A stretch of 19,415 nucleotides of DNA from CAZBEJ01 sp964521305 (GTDB lineage Bacteria > Patescibacteriota > Microgenomatia > UBA1406 > GWC2-37-13), in the NCBI GenBank assembly GCA_964521305.1, contig CAZFQZ010000017.1, positions 1 through 19,415 on the forward strand. The letters run 5' to 3'. Each line of letters starts with the position of its first letter. Within the stretch, counting starts at the first letter, position 1. Under the pieces are notes generated by a model. It was not told the DNA's origin. It saw only the letters and a program-made list of their open reading frames with translations, and did no database searches. Positions 6,127-14,433 of this stretch are shown piece after piece. Both the position numbers and the translations under genes were made by a program.

Positions 6127-6813
6127 TTAGGATATGACCACGGTCAATTCACCTTTGAATTGACGCTTCACAAAACAATTTGCTTTACCGCGCACTATTT
6201 CTTCGAACAGCTTGGTAAGTTCGCGGCAGATTGCAATTTCAGGATCCCAACCGATTTCCTGCACCATGATAAACAGTGAGGATGACAATCGTTTGGCAGA
6301 TTCATAAAATACGATAACGGTTTTAGGCATAATCTGCTTCATTTCCTTCAATTTCCTCAAAAGCAATGCTATTTCATTGTGCTTTTTCGGCAGAAAGCCG
6401 ACGAACAGAACATTGGCACTGTTAAAACCCGCGTGGATGACCGCGGTCGCGAATGAAGACGGCCCGGGTACGACAGTAAAGGGTATGTGCTTCCGGACGA
6501 GAATCTTTACTAAAAGAAGGCCGGGATCCGAAAATAACGGGAGTCCGGACTCGGAAATCAGAGAGATGGTTTCATTGTTCTTCAGCCAATCCAGAATAGA
6601 GGGCAACTTGTCGAATTCGCTTTCTCTATAATAGGAAATTATTTTTTGTTCCCTGCGGAAAACTACGTTAAAGCGTTCCTGTATTCCCTGTATCAAAATC
6701 CGGGCTGAACGCGTATCCTCTGCAAGAATGATGTCGGAAGCAGCAAGCGTACGCGCCTGACGGAGTGATATATCGTCAAGATTACCTATTGGTGTTCCTA
6801 CTATGTATAACAT
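6127..6813 (-). CDS. rsmI: 16S rRNA (cytidine1402-2'-O)-methyltransferase RsmI
   Basis: RsmI uses S-adenosylmethionine to methylate the ribose of C1402 in the decoding centre of 16S rRNA. The tetrapyrrole-methylase fold is plain: N-terminal LYIVGTPIGNLDDISLRQ (residues 2-19), AEDTRSARIL (31-40), the glycine-rich SAM-site segment ending in LFSDPG, VVPGPSSF, FVGFLPKK, VIVFYES-x-KRL, and the late motif ICRELTKLFEEIVRG. The usual VSDAGTP segment reads ISESGLPLFSDPG here. The product has 228 aa against about 280 in typical bacteria; it ends just after KGELTVVIS, so the C-terminal extension is absent while the catalytic domain is complete. It is divergent from the dedA-like gene with 23 bp between start codons, so its promoter must overlap that gene. 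Confidence 0.93.
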   Translation of the reverse strand: MLYIVGTPIGNLDDISLRQARTLAASDIILAEDTRSARILIQGIQERFNVVFRREQKIISYYRESEFDKLPSILDWLKNNETISLISESGLPLFSDPGLLLVKILVRKHIPFTVVPGPSSFATAVIHAGFNSANVLFVGFLPKKHNEIALLLRKLKEMKQIMPKTVIVFYESAKRLSSSLFIMVQEIGWDPEIAICRELTKLFEEIVRGKANCFVKRQFKGELTVVIS

Positions 6814-6818
6814 ATAAT
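6813..6818 (+). promoter_or_regulatory. Possible -10 box for the dedA-like gene
   Basis: TATAAT overlaps the rsmI start codon and ends 18 nt before ATG 6837. TTGGTG at 6789-6794 could be its -35 box, 18 nt upstream and inside rsmI. TAAGGG just before the ATG is a weak Shine-Dalgarno-like sequence. The assignment is tentative; an alternative start at 6855 is possible. Confidence 0.35.
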
Positions 6819-6836
6819 TGACTCGGATAAGGGTAT

Positions 6837-7484
6837 ATGGTATCGTTTAACCTTATGATCGGACAACTGGTTGCTTCCGCTACAAGTCTTATTATATCAA
6901 TAATATCCTCTACAGGCTACCTTGGAATCTTTGCGCTCATGACTGCGGAATCTGCGTTAATACCGATTCCTTCGGAAGTAACCATGACATTTGCCGGCTA
7001 TATTGCCTCGACAGGCAAACTGAATATCTACTTCGTTATTCTTATCGGCGCTTTGGCGAACGTATTCGGATCATGGTTTGCCTATTGGCTGGGCAGATGG
7101 GGAGAAAAGGAAGTGGTGCTCCGGTTGATAAAAAATTACGGTAAATATTTGCTGATTGGTACCGATGAATTTAACCGTTCCGAGCGATGGTATCGGAGCT
7201 ATGGAGAAATAATCACGTTTTTTTCGCGCGTGCTTCCCATCGTGAGAACGTTCATATCGCTTCCTGCAGGGATTGCAAAAATGGACTTTTGGCGGTTCAC
7301 GCTCTTTACGTTTCTTGGTTCCCTGGTCTGGTCTGCTTTGCTTGCATACGTCGGTTATATTCTCGGGAGGAATTGGAACTCCCTCCATCCGTATTATCAG
7401 AAGTTTGAATACGTGATAATAGGAGTTCTGGCTGTTTTTGCCGTTTATTATATGTACCACAAATTGAGGAAGATGAAAAGTTAA
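6837..7484 (+). CDS. DedA-family (VTT domain) membrane protein
   Basis: DedA proteins are inner-membrane proteins implicated in lipid-carrier (undecaprenyl phosphate or phospholipid) translocation and membrane homeostasis. The family features are clear: GYLGIFALMTAESALIPIPSE (residues 27-47) with Glu38 and the PIPSE re-entrant motif, a second amphipathic stretch with GSWFAYWLGRWG (78-89), and FFSRVLPIVRTFISLPAG at 128-145 with the conserved Arg131, Pro134 and Arg137. A C-terminal helix follows (192-207). At 215 aa it is full length. The first ATG is at 6837, 23 bp from the divergent rsmI start; Met7 (6855) is an alternative start that loses no conserved residue. uvrB begins about 100 bp downstream with its own -10 box. 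Confidence 0.92.
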   Translation: MVSFNLMIGQLVASATSLIISIISSTGYLGIFALMTAESALIPIPSEVTMTFAGYIASTGKLNIYFVILIGALANVFGSWFAYWLGRWGEKEVVLRLIKNYGKYLLIGTDEFNRSERWYRSYGEIITFFSRVLPIVRTFISLPAGIAKMDFWRFTLFTFLGSLVWSALLAYVGYILGRNWNSLHPYYQKFEYVIIGVLAVFAVYYMYHKLRKMKS

Positions 7485-7540
7485 AACCGACGATCTCCAC
7501 ACCTCATACTTCGTAGTAGAATCTCATACGTAAAATGTAG

Positions 7541-7546
7541 TATAAT
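7541..7546 (+). promoter_or_regulatory. -10 box for uvrB-uvrA
   Basis: TATAAT ends 35 nt before the uvrB ATG, giving a short leader, unlike the leaderless genes in this window. No convincing -35 hexamer or SOS (LexA) operator is visible around it. Confidence 0.5.
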
Positions 7547-7581
7547 GATTGGTTCACGTTTAGTTAACCGAGAAACCGATT

Positions 7582-9624
7582 ATGTTCAAACTGACTTCGG
7601 AATTCAAACCGACCGGCGATCAGCCCCAGGCGATAGAAAAACTTACTGCAGGGATCAGATCAGGCATGAAAAACCAGGTTCTTCTTGGGGTGACAGGATC
7701 AGGTAAGACGTTTACCATGGCAAATATTATCCAACGCCTTCAAATGCCCGCCTTAATTATTTCTCATAACAAGACCCTTGCCGGTCAACTGTATCAGGAG
7801 ATGAGAGATTTCTTTCCCCAAAACGCTGTTTCATATTTTGTTTCGTATTACGATTTCTACCAGCCGGAGGCATATATTCCGCAAACAGATACTTATATAG
7901 AGAAGGAAGCGCAGATAAACGATCTTATCGACAAACTCAGGCTCAGGGCAACTACTAACATTATGACCCGAAAAGACGTCGTTGTAGTAGCTTCCGTATC
8001 CTGTATATACAATCTCGGTTCTCCACGCGAATATAATAGGTTCATATTGGAGCTCAAGATTGGTAATAGCGGGAATAGCGAAGCTATAAGCAGGAGATTG
8101 GTAGAGCTTTTGTATGAGCGGAGCGAATTTGAGTTTAAGAGGGGGACATTCAGGTTGCGCGGCGATTATATGGATATTTATCCGGCATACGAAGATTACG
8201 GTTACCGGATATATTTTAGGAATCAAACCATTGAAAAAATTGAAAGATTTGAACCGCTTTCAGGCAAGGAAGCTGCAGATTCAAACACGAAAATCAATGA
8301 ATTGGTCATTTATCCGGCCAAGCATTATCTGACAGACCCTGATGTATTTAAATCGACTGAGCAAAAAATACGGGATGACCTTAAAAGCGAATACGGAGAA
8401 TTAAAATCAAGGGGTAGACTGATAGAAGCTGAGCGATTATTGCGGCGAGTCAATTATGATCTCGAGATGATTAAAGAAGTTGGATACGTCAATGGCATCG
8501 AAAATTATTCACGGTACTTCGACGGAAGAGATATCGGCGATCCGCCGTTTAGCTTGCTTGACTATTTTCGCGAAGCGTACGGCGGAAATTTTCTGGTATT
8601 TATCGATGAATCGCATATGACCATCCCCCAACTGAGGGGTATGTTCAACGGCGATTACAGCAGAAAGAGAACCTTGACCGATTTCGGATTCAGGTTGAAG
8701 GCGGCGTTCGACAACCGTCCTTTGAAATTTGATGAGTTTTATGCCATCCCTCTTCATCTGGTGTATTTTTCCGCCACCCCGGATGAATGGGAGATCGAAA
8801 AAGTCAAAAGTCAAAATTCAAAATTTGAGTACGGAGGGATTGCGGAGCAGTTGATACGGCCCACGGGAATCGTCGATCCTGAGATAGAAATCCGACCGGC
8901 TAAAACCGAAGTGCAGGATTTGATAACAGAGATAGGAAAACGCGTAAAGAACAAAGAGAAAATCCTGGTGACGACGCTGACGAAAAAGAACGCGGAGGAT
9001 TTGTCGGAATATCTGAAGGAGAGGAAAATCCGATCAGAATATCTCCATTCGGATATACAGACGCTTGAACGTTCCAATGTTCTCGACAACCTGAGAAAAG
9101 GAACATTTGACGTCATCATCGGCGTCAACCTGTTAAGGGAAGGCCTCGATCTGCCCGAGGTGTCGCTCGTTGCAATACTCGATGCCGACAAGGAGGGATT
9201 TCTGAGATCAAAGACTTCGCTGATCCAAACCATGGGAAGAGCGGCCCGGAACGTTTCAGGGTCAATAATCATGTATGCTGACGAGATCACCGGTTCGATG
9301 AAAGAAGCAATGGACGAGATAGCCAGACGCAGGGAACACCAGAGATTTTATAATTCCAAACACCATGTCACACCAAAAAATATTTATAAACCCATAAGGG
9401 AAAAAATTATCGGAGGTGAAGATTTGGGGCGAGTCGTCAGTTCCGATCAGGGTGTTATGTATTCGGATTATATTTCCTCGCTGCGTGCCGACGCATTGAC
9501 GCCGTATGACCGCAAAAAAATGACTAAAAAACTCGAGAGGGAAATGAAAAAACAGGCCGATAACCTTAATTTCGAATTGGCGATTCAGATCCGCGATAAA
9601 GTTAAGGAGTTGAAAGGTTTTTGA
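7582..9624 (+). CDS. uvrB: Excinuclease ABC subunit B
   Basis: UvrB is the damage-verifying helicase-like subunit of nucleotide excision repair. It is loaded by UvrA and then recruits UvrC. Domains are in standard order: Walker A GVTGSGKT (36-43), the damage-probing beta-hairpin region YYDFYQPEAYIP (89-100), the UvrA-interaction domain (about 150-250), DESH Walker B (342-345), SATP (397-400), late helicase motifs with GVNLLREGLDLPEV (514-527) and QTMGRAARN (549-557), and a C-terminal UVR domain (about 643-678) that binds UvrC. At 680 aa it has normal length. One oddity is a roughly 9-residue insertion between EIEK and GGIAEQ (about residues 408-417), encoded by a 7-nt tandem repeat at 8803-8823. 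uvrA starts 3 nt after the stop, so the two are co-transcribed. Confidence 0.97.
   Translation: MFKLTSEFKPTGDQPQAIEKLTAGIRSGMKNQVLLGVTGSGKTFTMANIIQRLQMPALIISHNKTLAGQLYQEMRDFFPQNAVSYFVSYYDFYQPEAYIPQTDTYIEKEAQINDLIDKLRLRATTNIMTRKDVVVVASVSCIYNLGSPREYNRFILELKIGNSGNSEAISRRLVELLYERSEFEFKRGTFRLRGDYMDIYPAYEDYGYRIYFRNQTIEKIERFEPLSGKEAADSNTKINELVIYPAKHYLTDPDVFKSTEQKIRDDLKSEYGELKSRGRLIEAERLLRRVNYDLEMIKEVGYVNGIENYSRYFDGRDIGDPPFSLLDYFREAYGGNFLVFIDESHMTIPQLRGMFNGDYSRKRTLTDFGFRLKAAFDNRPLKFDEFYAIPLHLVYFSATPDEWEIEKVKSQNSKFEYGGIAEQLIRPTGIVDPEIEIRPAKTEVQDLITEIGKRVKNKEKILVTTLTKKNAEDLSEYLKERKIRSEYLHSDIQTLERSNVLDNLRKGTFDVIIGVNLLREGLDLPEVSLVAILDADKEGFLRSKTSLIQTMGRAARNVSGSIIMYADEITGSMKEAMDEIARRREHQRFYNSKHHVTPKNIYKPIREKIIGGEDLGRVVSSDQGVMYSDYISSLRADALTPYDRKKMTKKLEREMKKQADNLNFELAIQIRDKVKELKGF
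8803..8823 (+). repeat. Heptamer tandem repeat inside uvrB
   Basis: Three 7-nt units lie end to end, GTCAAAA, GTCAAAA and TTCAAAA, continued by TTTGAGT. 21 nt is a multiple of three, so the frame is kept and the repeat is read as part of KVKSQNSKFE. The stretch is much more A-rich than the flanking uvrB sequence. Confidence 0.6.
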
Positions 9625-9627
9625 TCA

Positions 9628-12516
9628 ATGAATGACAGTATACGGATACGGGGTGCCAGGCAACACAATCTCAAGGACATCGACCTCGATATTCCGAAGA
9701 ATAATTTCGTCGTAATGACAGGTATTTCGGGATCCGGTAAATCCTCGCTTGCATTCGACACGATTTATGCCGAAGGACAACGGCGGTATGTGGAATCCCT
9801 TTCCGCGTACGCGCGGCAATTCCTGGGGATCATGGATAAGCCGGATGTTGATTCGATTGAGGGACTGTCTCCCTCCATTTCCATTGATCAGAAAGCGGCA
9901 ACGCACAATCCACGCTCGACCGTAGGCACTATAACAGAGATTTACGATTATTTACGCTTGCTTTTCGCGCGCATTGGGCACCCTCATTGCCCCAAATGCG
10001 GTATCGAGATTACTAAAATGTCGCTGGACGAAATAGTCGAGCGGATTTTAATCGTGATGAAACGCGTTTCATCGTCCGAACCGGCAAAACCGCAGCTGTT
10101 TATGCTGTATTCGCCGATTGTAAGGCAGAAAAAGGGTGAGTTTAAGGATTTGTTTGACAATATCCGGAGTAAAGGATTTAACGAGGTGAGGATAGACGGG
10201 AAAAAAGCAACACTCAACGAGGAAATAGATTTGATAAAAACAAACAAGCATACCATAGAAGTCCGCACGGATCAGATGTCTATGGCAGCTAAGGATTTGA
10301 AGGATACGCTGAAATTGTCGCTTATTCGCGGTAGACTCGCCGGATCGGTCGAACAGGCGATCAATCTGTCAGACGGTTTGATTATCCTTTCATACAGGGA
10401 GAACAACAAAGATTGCGAGATGCTTTTCTCCGAGAAATTTTCCTGCCCCAACTGCAATATTTCGCTGCCGGAGATCGAACCGCGGATGTTTTCATTCAAT
10501 TCGCCAATCGGTGCGTGCGAAAAATGCAGAGGAATCGGAACCATATACGCGGTTGATCCAGATCTGGTTCTCAATAAGAACCTTTCGATCGAGGAAGGCG
10601 CTATCTTGCCGTTTAACAAGTACTTTTTCCATGAAACGTGGTATGTGCGGTTATTGCGGACGATGGCTTCTGATGAAGGAATCCCACTGGATAAGGCGAT
10701 ACATTCCTTTTCGACCGATCAGCTCGACAAGATCCTGCACGGGACCAATAAGGTGTATCACGTATACGGGACAAACAGATACGGCAAGAATACCAGCATA
10801 TACGAAAAATTCGAGGGCATCGTCAAGGAATTGGAAAAGCGCTATTTCGACAATCAAGGAGATTTCCGGGGACTGGAAATCCAAAAATACATGAGAGAGG
10901 AATTGTGTCCGGCATGCAAGGGAAATAAACTTAAACCCGAAATCCTATCTATCACTATCGATAAGCTTCATATCACCGAAACCTCAGATAAAGCGGTCGT
11001 CGAACTTCTTCAGTACCTTGATAAAACGGTACCCGGCGTACTAAACGCATACGAATCCCAGATCGCAAAACCAATCATAAAGGAAATCATGTCGAGGCTC
11101 ACGTTTCTCAATAACGTGGGATTGTCCTACCTCACCATTTCCAGGGCAGCAAAGTCTCTTTCAGGCGGCGAATTGCAGCGCATACGGCTTGCATCCCAAT
11201 TGGGGACAGGCTTAACCGGCGTATTGTATGTATTGGATGAGCCGTCAATCGGGCTGCACCCCAAGGACGTGTCCTCGCTCGTTACGACGCTTCATAAACT
11301 GAAGAGACTCGGTAACACGCTTATTGTGGTAGAACACGATAGGGAAACAATCGAGTCCGCCGATTACATCATAGAATTGGGTCCGTTTGCGGGAAAAAAT
11401 GGCGGTAAAATCATGTTTTCCGGTACGTTGACGCAGATCAAATCCCGTGACACTTTGACCGGCCAGTTTCTGTCAGGAAAGCGAAGCATACCGAAAGCAA
11501 GAAAAGAAATTGTCGCGTCAAGAGGCGAACTTATGCTAAAGGGTGCAAGACAGTATAATCTCAAAAACATAGACATACGCATACCGTTGGGAAATCTGAT
11601 AGCAGTCACCGGCGTATCGGGTTCGGGAAAATCAACACTGATAGTGGAAACACTGTATCCCGCGCTTAAATATTATCTTGACGGATATTACACGGATCTC
11701 ATCGGAGAGTTCGAACGGATGGAAGGATACCAGTATATCGACAGGGTATATCTGGTGGATCAGTCACCTATCGGAAGGACGCCGCGTTCAAATCCGGCTA
11801 CATATATAGGTTTTTTTGACGAAATCAGGGATATATATGCGCAGACGACCGATGCAAAGACAAAAGGATTCAAAAAAGGAAGATTTTCGTTTAACGTTAA
11901 AGGAGGCAGATGCGAGAAATGCGAAGGAGCGGGAATGATCAGGATTGAGATGCAGTTTTTGGCCGATGTATATGTTACATGTGACGTCTGCGAAGGAAAA
12001 AGATACAACCAGGAAACGTTGGAGGTGAAATACAAAGGAAAAAGCGTCTATGACGTCCTTCGTATGACGGTAGACGATGCGATGAATTTCTTTCAGAACC
12101 ACCCTAAGATTTATCAGAAGCTGAAGTTTCTCCAGCAGACAGGATTGGGATATATTGAACTTGGGCAAGCCGCTCCGTCGTTTTCCGGCGGTGAGGCGCA
12201 GAGGATCAAACTTGCCAATGAACTTTCACGGCGCGACAGCGGAAAAACGTTATATATTCTTGACGAGCCGACGACCGGCCTGCATTTTTACGATATTGAG
12301 AAGCTGCTCAAAACGCTGCACGACCTTGTGGATAAAGGAAACACTGTCATCGTCATTGAACATAATTTGGATGTCATAAAGAATTGCCAATATATCATCG
12401 ATCTTGGACCGGATGGGGGAGATAAAGGAGGAGAAGTGCTGTATCAGGGATCGACAGGAAGAATTGTTAAGGAAGAGCGTTCTTATACGGGAAAATACCT
12501 TCGGAACTATATATAA
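9628..12516 (+). CDS. uvrA: Excinuclease ABC subunit A
   Basis: UvrA is the dimeric DNA-damage sensor ATPase that scans DNA and loads UvrB. Both ABC ATPase halves are complete. The first Walker A is GISGSGKSS (32-40). The first zinc module is C273-x2-C276-x20-C297-x2-C300. The first signature, SLSGGELQRIRLASQL, is followed by VLYVLDEPSIGLHP. The second half has GVSGSGKST, a zinc module from GGRCEKCEGAG to VTCDVCEGK, the signature FSGGEAQRIKLANEL and LYILDEPTTGLHF. A further CPKC (121-124) is usual in the family. The length of 962 aa is close to the typical 940-950. The ATG is 3 nt after the uvrB TGA, with GAAAGG about 10 nt upstream as a plausible Shine-Dalgarno, one of the few in this window, which fits an internal operon gene. 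Confidence 0.97.
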   Translation: MNDSIRIRGARQHNLKDIDLDIPKNNFVVMTGISGSGKSSLAFDTIYAEGQRRYVESLSAYARQFLGIMDKPDVDSIEGLSPSISIDQKAATHNPRSTVGTITEIYDYLRLLFARIGHPHCPKCGIEITKMSLDEIVERILIVMKRVSSSEPAKPQLFMLYSPIVRQKKGEFKDLFDNIRSKGFNEVRIDGKKATLNEEIDLIKTNKHTIEVRTDQMSMAAKDLKDTLKLSLIRGRLAGSVEQAINLSDGLIILSYRENNKDCEMLFSEKFSCPNCNISLPEIEPRMFSFNSPIGACEKCRGIGTIYAVDPDLVLNKNLSIEEGAILPFNKYFFHETWYVRLLRTMASDEGIPLDKAIHSFSTDQLDKILHGTNKVYHVYGTNRYGKNTSIYEKFEGIVKELEKRYFDNQGDFRGLEIQKYMREELCPACKGNKLKPEILSITIDKLHITETSDKAVVELLQYLDKTVPGVLNAYESQIAKPIIKEIMSRLTFLNNVGLSYLTISRAAKSLSGGELQRIRLASQLGTGLTGVLYVLDEPSIGLHPKDVSSLVTTLHKLKRLGNTLIVVEHDRETIESADYIIELGPFAGKNGGKIMFSGTLTQIKSRDTLTGQFLSGKRSIPKARKEIVASRGELMLKGARQYNLKNIDIRIPLGNLIAVTGVSGSGKSTLIVETLYPALKYYLDGYYTDLIGEFERMEGYQYIDRVYLVDQSPIGRTPRSNPATYIGFFDEIRDIYAQTTDAKTKGFKKGRFSFNVKGGRCEKCEGAGMIRIEMQFLADVYVTCDVCEGKRYNQETLEVKYKGKSVYDVLRMTVDDAMNFFQNHPKIYQKLKFLQQTGLGYIELGQAAPSFSGGEAQRIKLANELSRRDSGKTLYILDEPTTGLHFYDIEKLLKTLHDLVDKGNTVIVIEHNLDVIKNCQYIIDLGPDGGDKGGEVLYQGSTGRIVKEERSYTGKYLRNYI

Positions 12517-12576
12517 TTGAGTCTAATATGCCCGAAGGCAAAAACAAGATGCTATTTATATTTTTATAAACCTTAA

Positions 12577-12606
12577 TTGTCTTACCTGTGTGCTTTCGTG
12601 TAAAAT
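12577..12606 (+). promoter_or_regulatory. Promoter of the transglutaminase-like gene and uvrC
   Basis: TTGTCT (12577-12582), 18 nt, then TAAAAT (12601-12606). The -10 box ends 6 nt before ATG 12613, predicting a transcript that starts at the start codon. It would also drive uvrC, which overlaps the downstream end of this gene. Confidence 0.5.
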
Positions 12607-12612
12607 TGAAAA

Positions 12613-14433
12613 ATGAGGAGGTTTTATCTATTATCCGTATTATTGTTCTGTTTATTGTTCATGAAGCCTGCCTCGGTCCGTGCCGCAGACTATAAAAGCG
12701 ACTATACCATTCAGTATTTTGTACAGCAACAGAATAACAGGATCACCACCTCCGTTGAGTTTACCATCAAAATCACCAATCTAAGATCCGACGTATACGT
12801 CAACAAGTTTTCCATATCGTTTCCCCAGTCTTTTACCATTCATAACCTGACCGCGCGCGACGATAGCGGACCTGTGACACCGGATTTGACCTCGGTAGGA
12901 CGTTTGAACACGATCACCGCCGAGTTCTCAAAGCCCAACATGGGAAGGGATACGACCAACACATTTTATCTTCGGTTCAATCAGGACAACTTGTTTCAGA
13001 TTCAAGGCAATGTATGGGAAGTTATATTACCAACCATTGAAAACAGAACCGATTCAAACTATACAGCCATTATTCATCTGCCGCAAAACACGGACAAGAA
13101 AATTTCGATTGCCAAACCGAATCCCACATCCATCGAAGGAGATACGATTACCTGGGTCAATCCCCAGACTAAAACAATATACGCGGTTTTCGGGAATGTC
13201 CAATATTATAATCTGAATTTAACGTACCATATAGAAAATCCCAAGATCATTCCTGTCTATACTGAGGTGGCGTTTCCGCCAGATATGCTGCATCAAAAAG
13301 TTGTCGTTGCCGGCATAAATCCGAAACCCATACAAACATACAGCGACAGTGACGGAAACTTCCTCGGGAAATACGTACTGACACCCAAACAAAGCTTGAC
13401 CATCCAGTATAGGGGCATCGCAGAGATATTTGTCAAGCCGCGCGACGATTATCGAAAAACAATGGAACGTTTATTTATTGATTCAAAGCACTATTTACTT
13501 ACGCAGCAAAAGTACTGGACGCTTTCCGACGTAGCCCTGATCGCCAACTATACCACGGCAAACCAGATTTATCGCTTTGTAACCAAGAATCTCCATTACG
13601 ATTATGCACGGGCTTCGACGAATAATGTGAGGCTCGGCGCGCAGACGGCGCTGAACAATCCGAATCAGGCGGTATGTGTTGAGTTCTCAGATTTGTTTAT
13701 AGCTTCCGCCAGGGAAAAAGGTATATATAGCCGTGAAATTGAAGGGTACGGATATTCCAATGACAATACATTGCGACCGCTTTCCCTGGTGTCGGACGTA
13801 TTGCATTCATGGCCGCAATTCTACAATACGAGTATTGATGAGTGGCAATCAGTTGATCCAACCTGGGAAAACACCTCGGGTATCGATTATTTCAGTTCGT
13901 TCGACCTTGACCATATCGCGTTTGTCATTCACGGAAAGCGACCAGATTACCCTTTGACGGCCGGTATGTACAAACTGGAAAATTCCCATGACGTATCCGT
14001 GTCGTTTACAACTGCGGCCCCGCAGGAACGGCATGATTTATCGATCACTACCTCATCGATACCGAGCAAGCTTCTCGATAACGGCGCGATTGAAGGAAAT
14101 ATCATCCTGAAAAACAACGGCAATGTGTCGGAAATGAATACGGATATTCGCCTGGACTCGCCGGACCTGATAATCGAACCTCCGAGTGTTTTTGTCCCTA
14201 TGATTGTTCCCTACGGAACCGATACAGTACCCGTCCGCATAACTGCAAAAATAAGGAACAGACATGTAGATGCAAGTTTGGCAATTTACGCGCACGGCGT
14301 GCTGCTTTCAAAGAAGTCCATATCGGTTATTCCCTACACATATGCTCTCAGTCTAAAGATAAGCGAAATTGTCGCCGGTCTATTCCTTATTATCCTTGTT
14401 GTGAAATTAATACTCAGAAAGTATCATGGTTGA
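12613..14433 (+). CDS. Exported, membrane-anchored transglutaminase-like protein, 606 aa
   Basis: A signal peptide is evident (MRRF, hydrophobic core to about residue 17, likely cut near SVRA-AD at 24/25). Residues 25-280 form a beta-rich, N/T-rich region without a family I recognise. A transglutaminase-like (papain-fold) domain follows, with the triad visible: Cys355 in AVCVEFSDLF, His398 in VLHSWPQ and Asp415 in VDPTWEN. Residues 470-580 resemble an Ig-like or CARDB/NPCBM-type beta domain with the phrase GNIILKNNGNVSEM. A final hydrophobic helix (about 584-598) and a basic tail (LRKYHG) anchor it with the domains outside. Such proteins may be peptidases or may crosslink or cleave envelope polymers; the substrate is unknown. 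The gene follows uvrA by 96 bp with its own promoter and overlaps uvrC by 8 nt. Confidence 0.88.
   Translation: MRRFYLLSVLLFCLLFMKPASVRAADYKSDYTIQYFVQQQNNRITTSVEFTIKITNLRSDVYVNKFSISFPQSFTIHNLTARDDSGPVTPDLTSVGRLNTITAEFSKPNMGRDTTNTFYLRFNQDNLFQIQGNVWEVILPTIENRTDSNYTAIIHLPQNTDKKISIAKPNPTSIEGDTITWVNPQTKTIYAVFGNVQYYNLNLTYHIENPKIIPVYTEVAFPPDMLHQKVVVAGINPKPIQTYSDSDGNFLGKYVLTPKQSLTIQYRGIAEIFVKPRDDYRKTMERLFIDSKHYLLTQQKYWTLSDVALIANYTTANQIYRFVTKNLHYDYARASTNNVRLGAQTALNNPNQAVCVEFSDLFIASAREKGIYSREIEGYGYSNDNTLRPLSLVSDVLHSWPQFYNTSIDEWQSVDPTWENTSGIDYFSSFDLDHIAFVIHGKRPDYPLTAGMYKLENSHDVSVSFTTAAPQERHDLSITTSSIPSKLLDNGAIEGNIILKNNGNVSEMNTDIRLDSPDLIIEPPSVFVPMIVPYGTDTVPVRITAKIRNRHVDASLAIYAHGVLLSKKSISVIPYTYALSLKISEIVAGLFLIILVVKLILRKYHG

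Noticed and set aside
7485..7581. SOS (LexA) box upstream of uvrB
   Set aside because: No CTGT-N8-ACAG or GAAC-N4-GTTC type palindrome is present before the start codon.
8811..9290. Long antisense frames opposite uvrB and uvrA
   Set aside because: They have no start signals or domains and mirror the codon pattern of strongly conserved sense genes.
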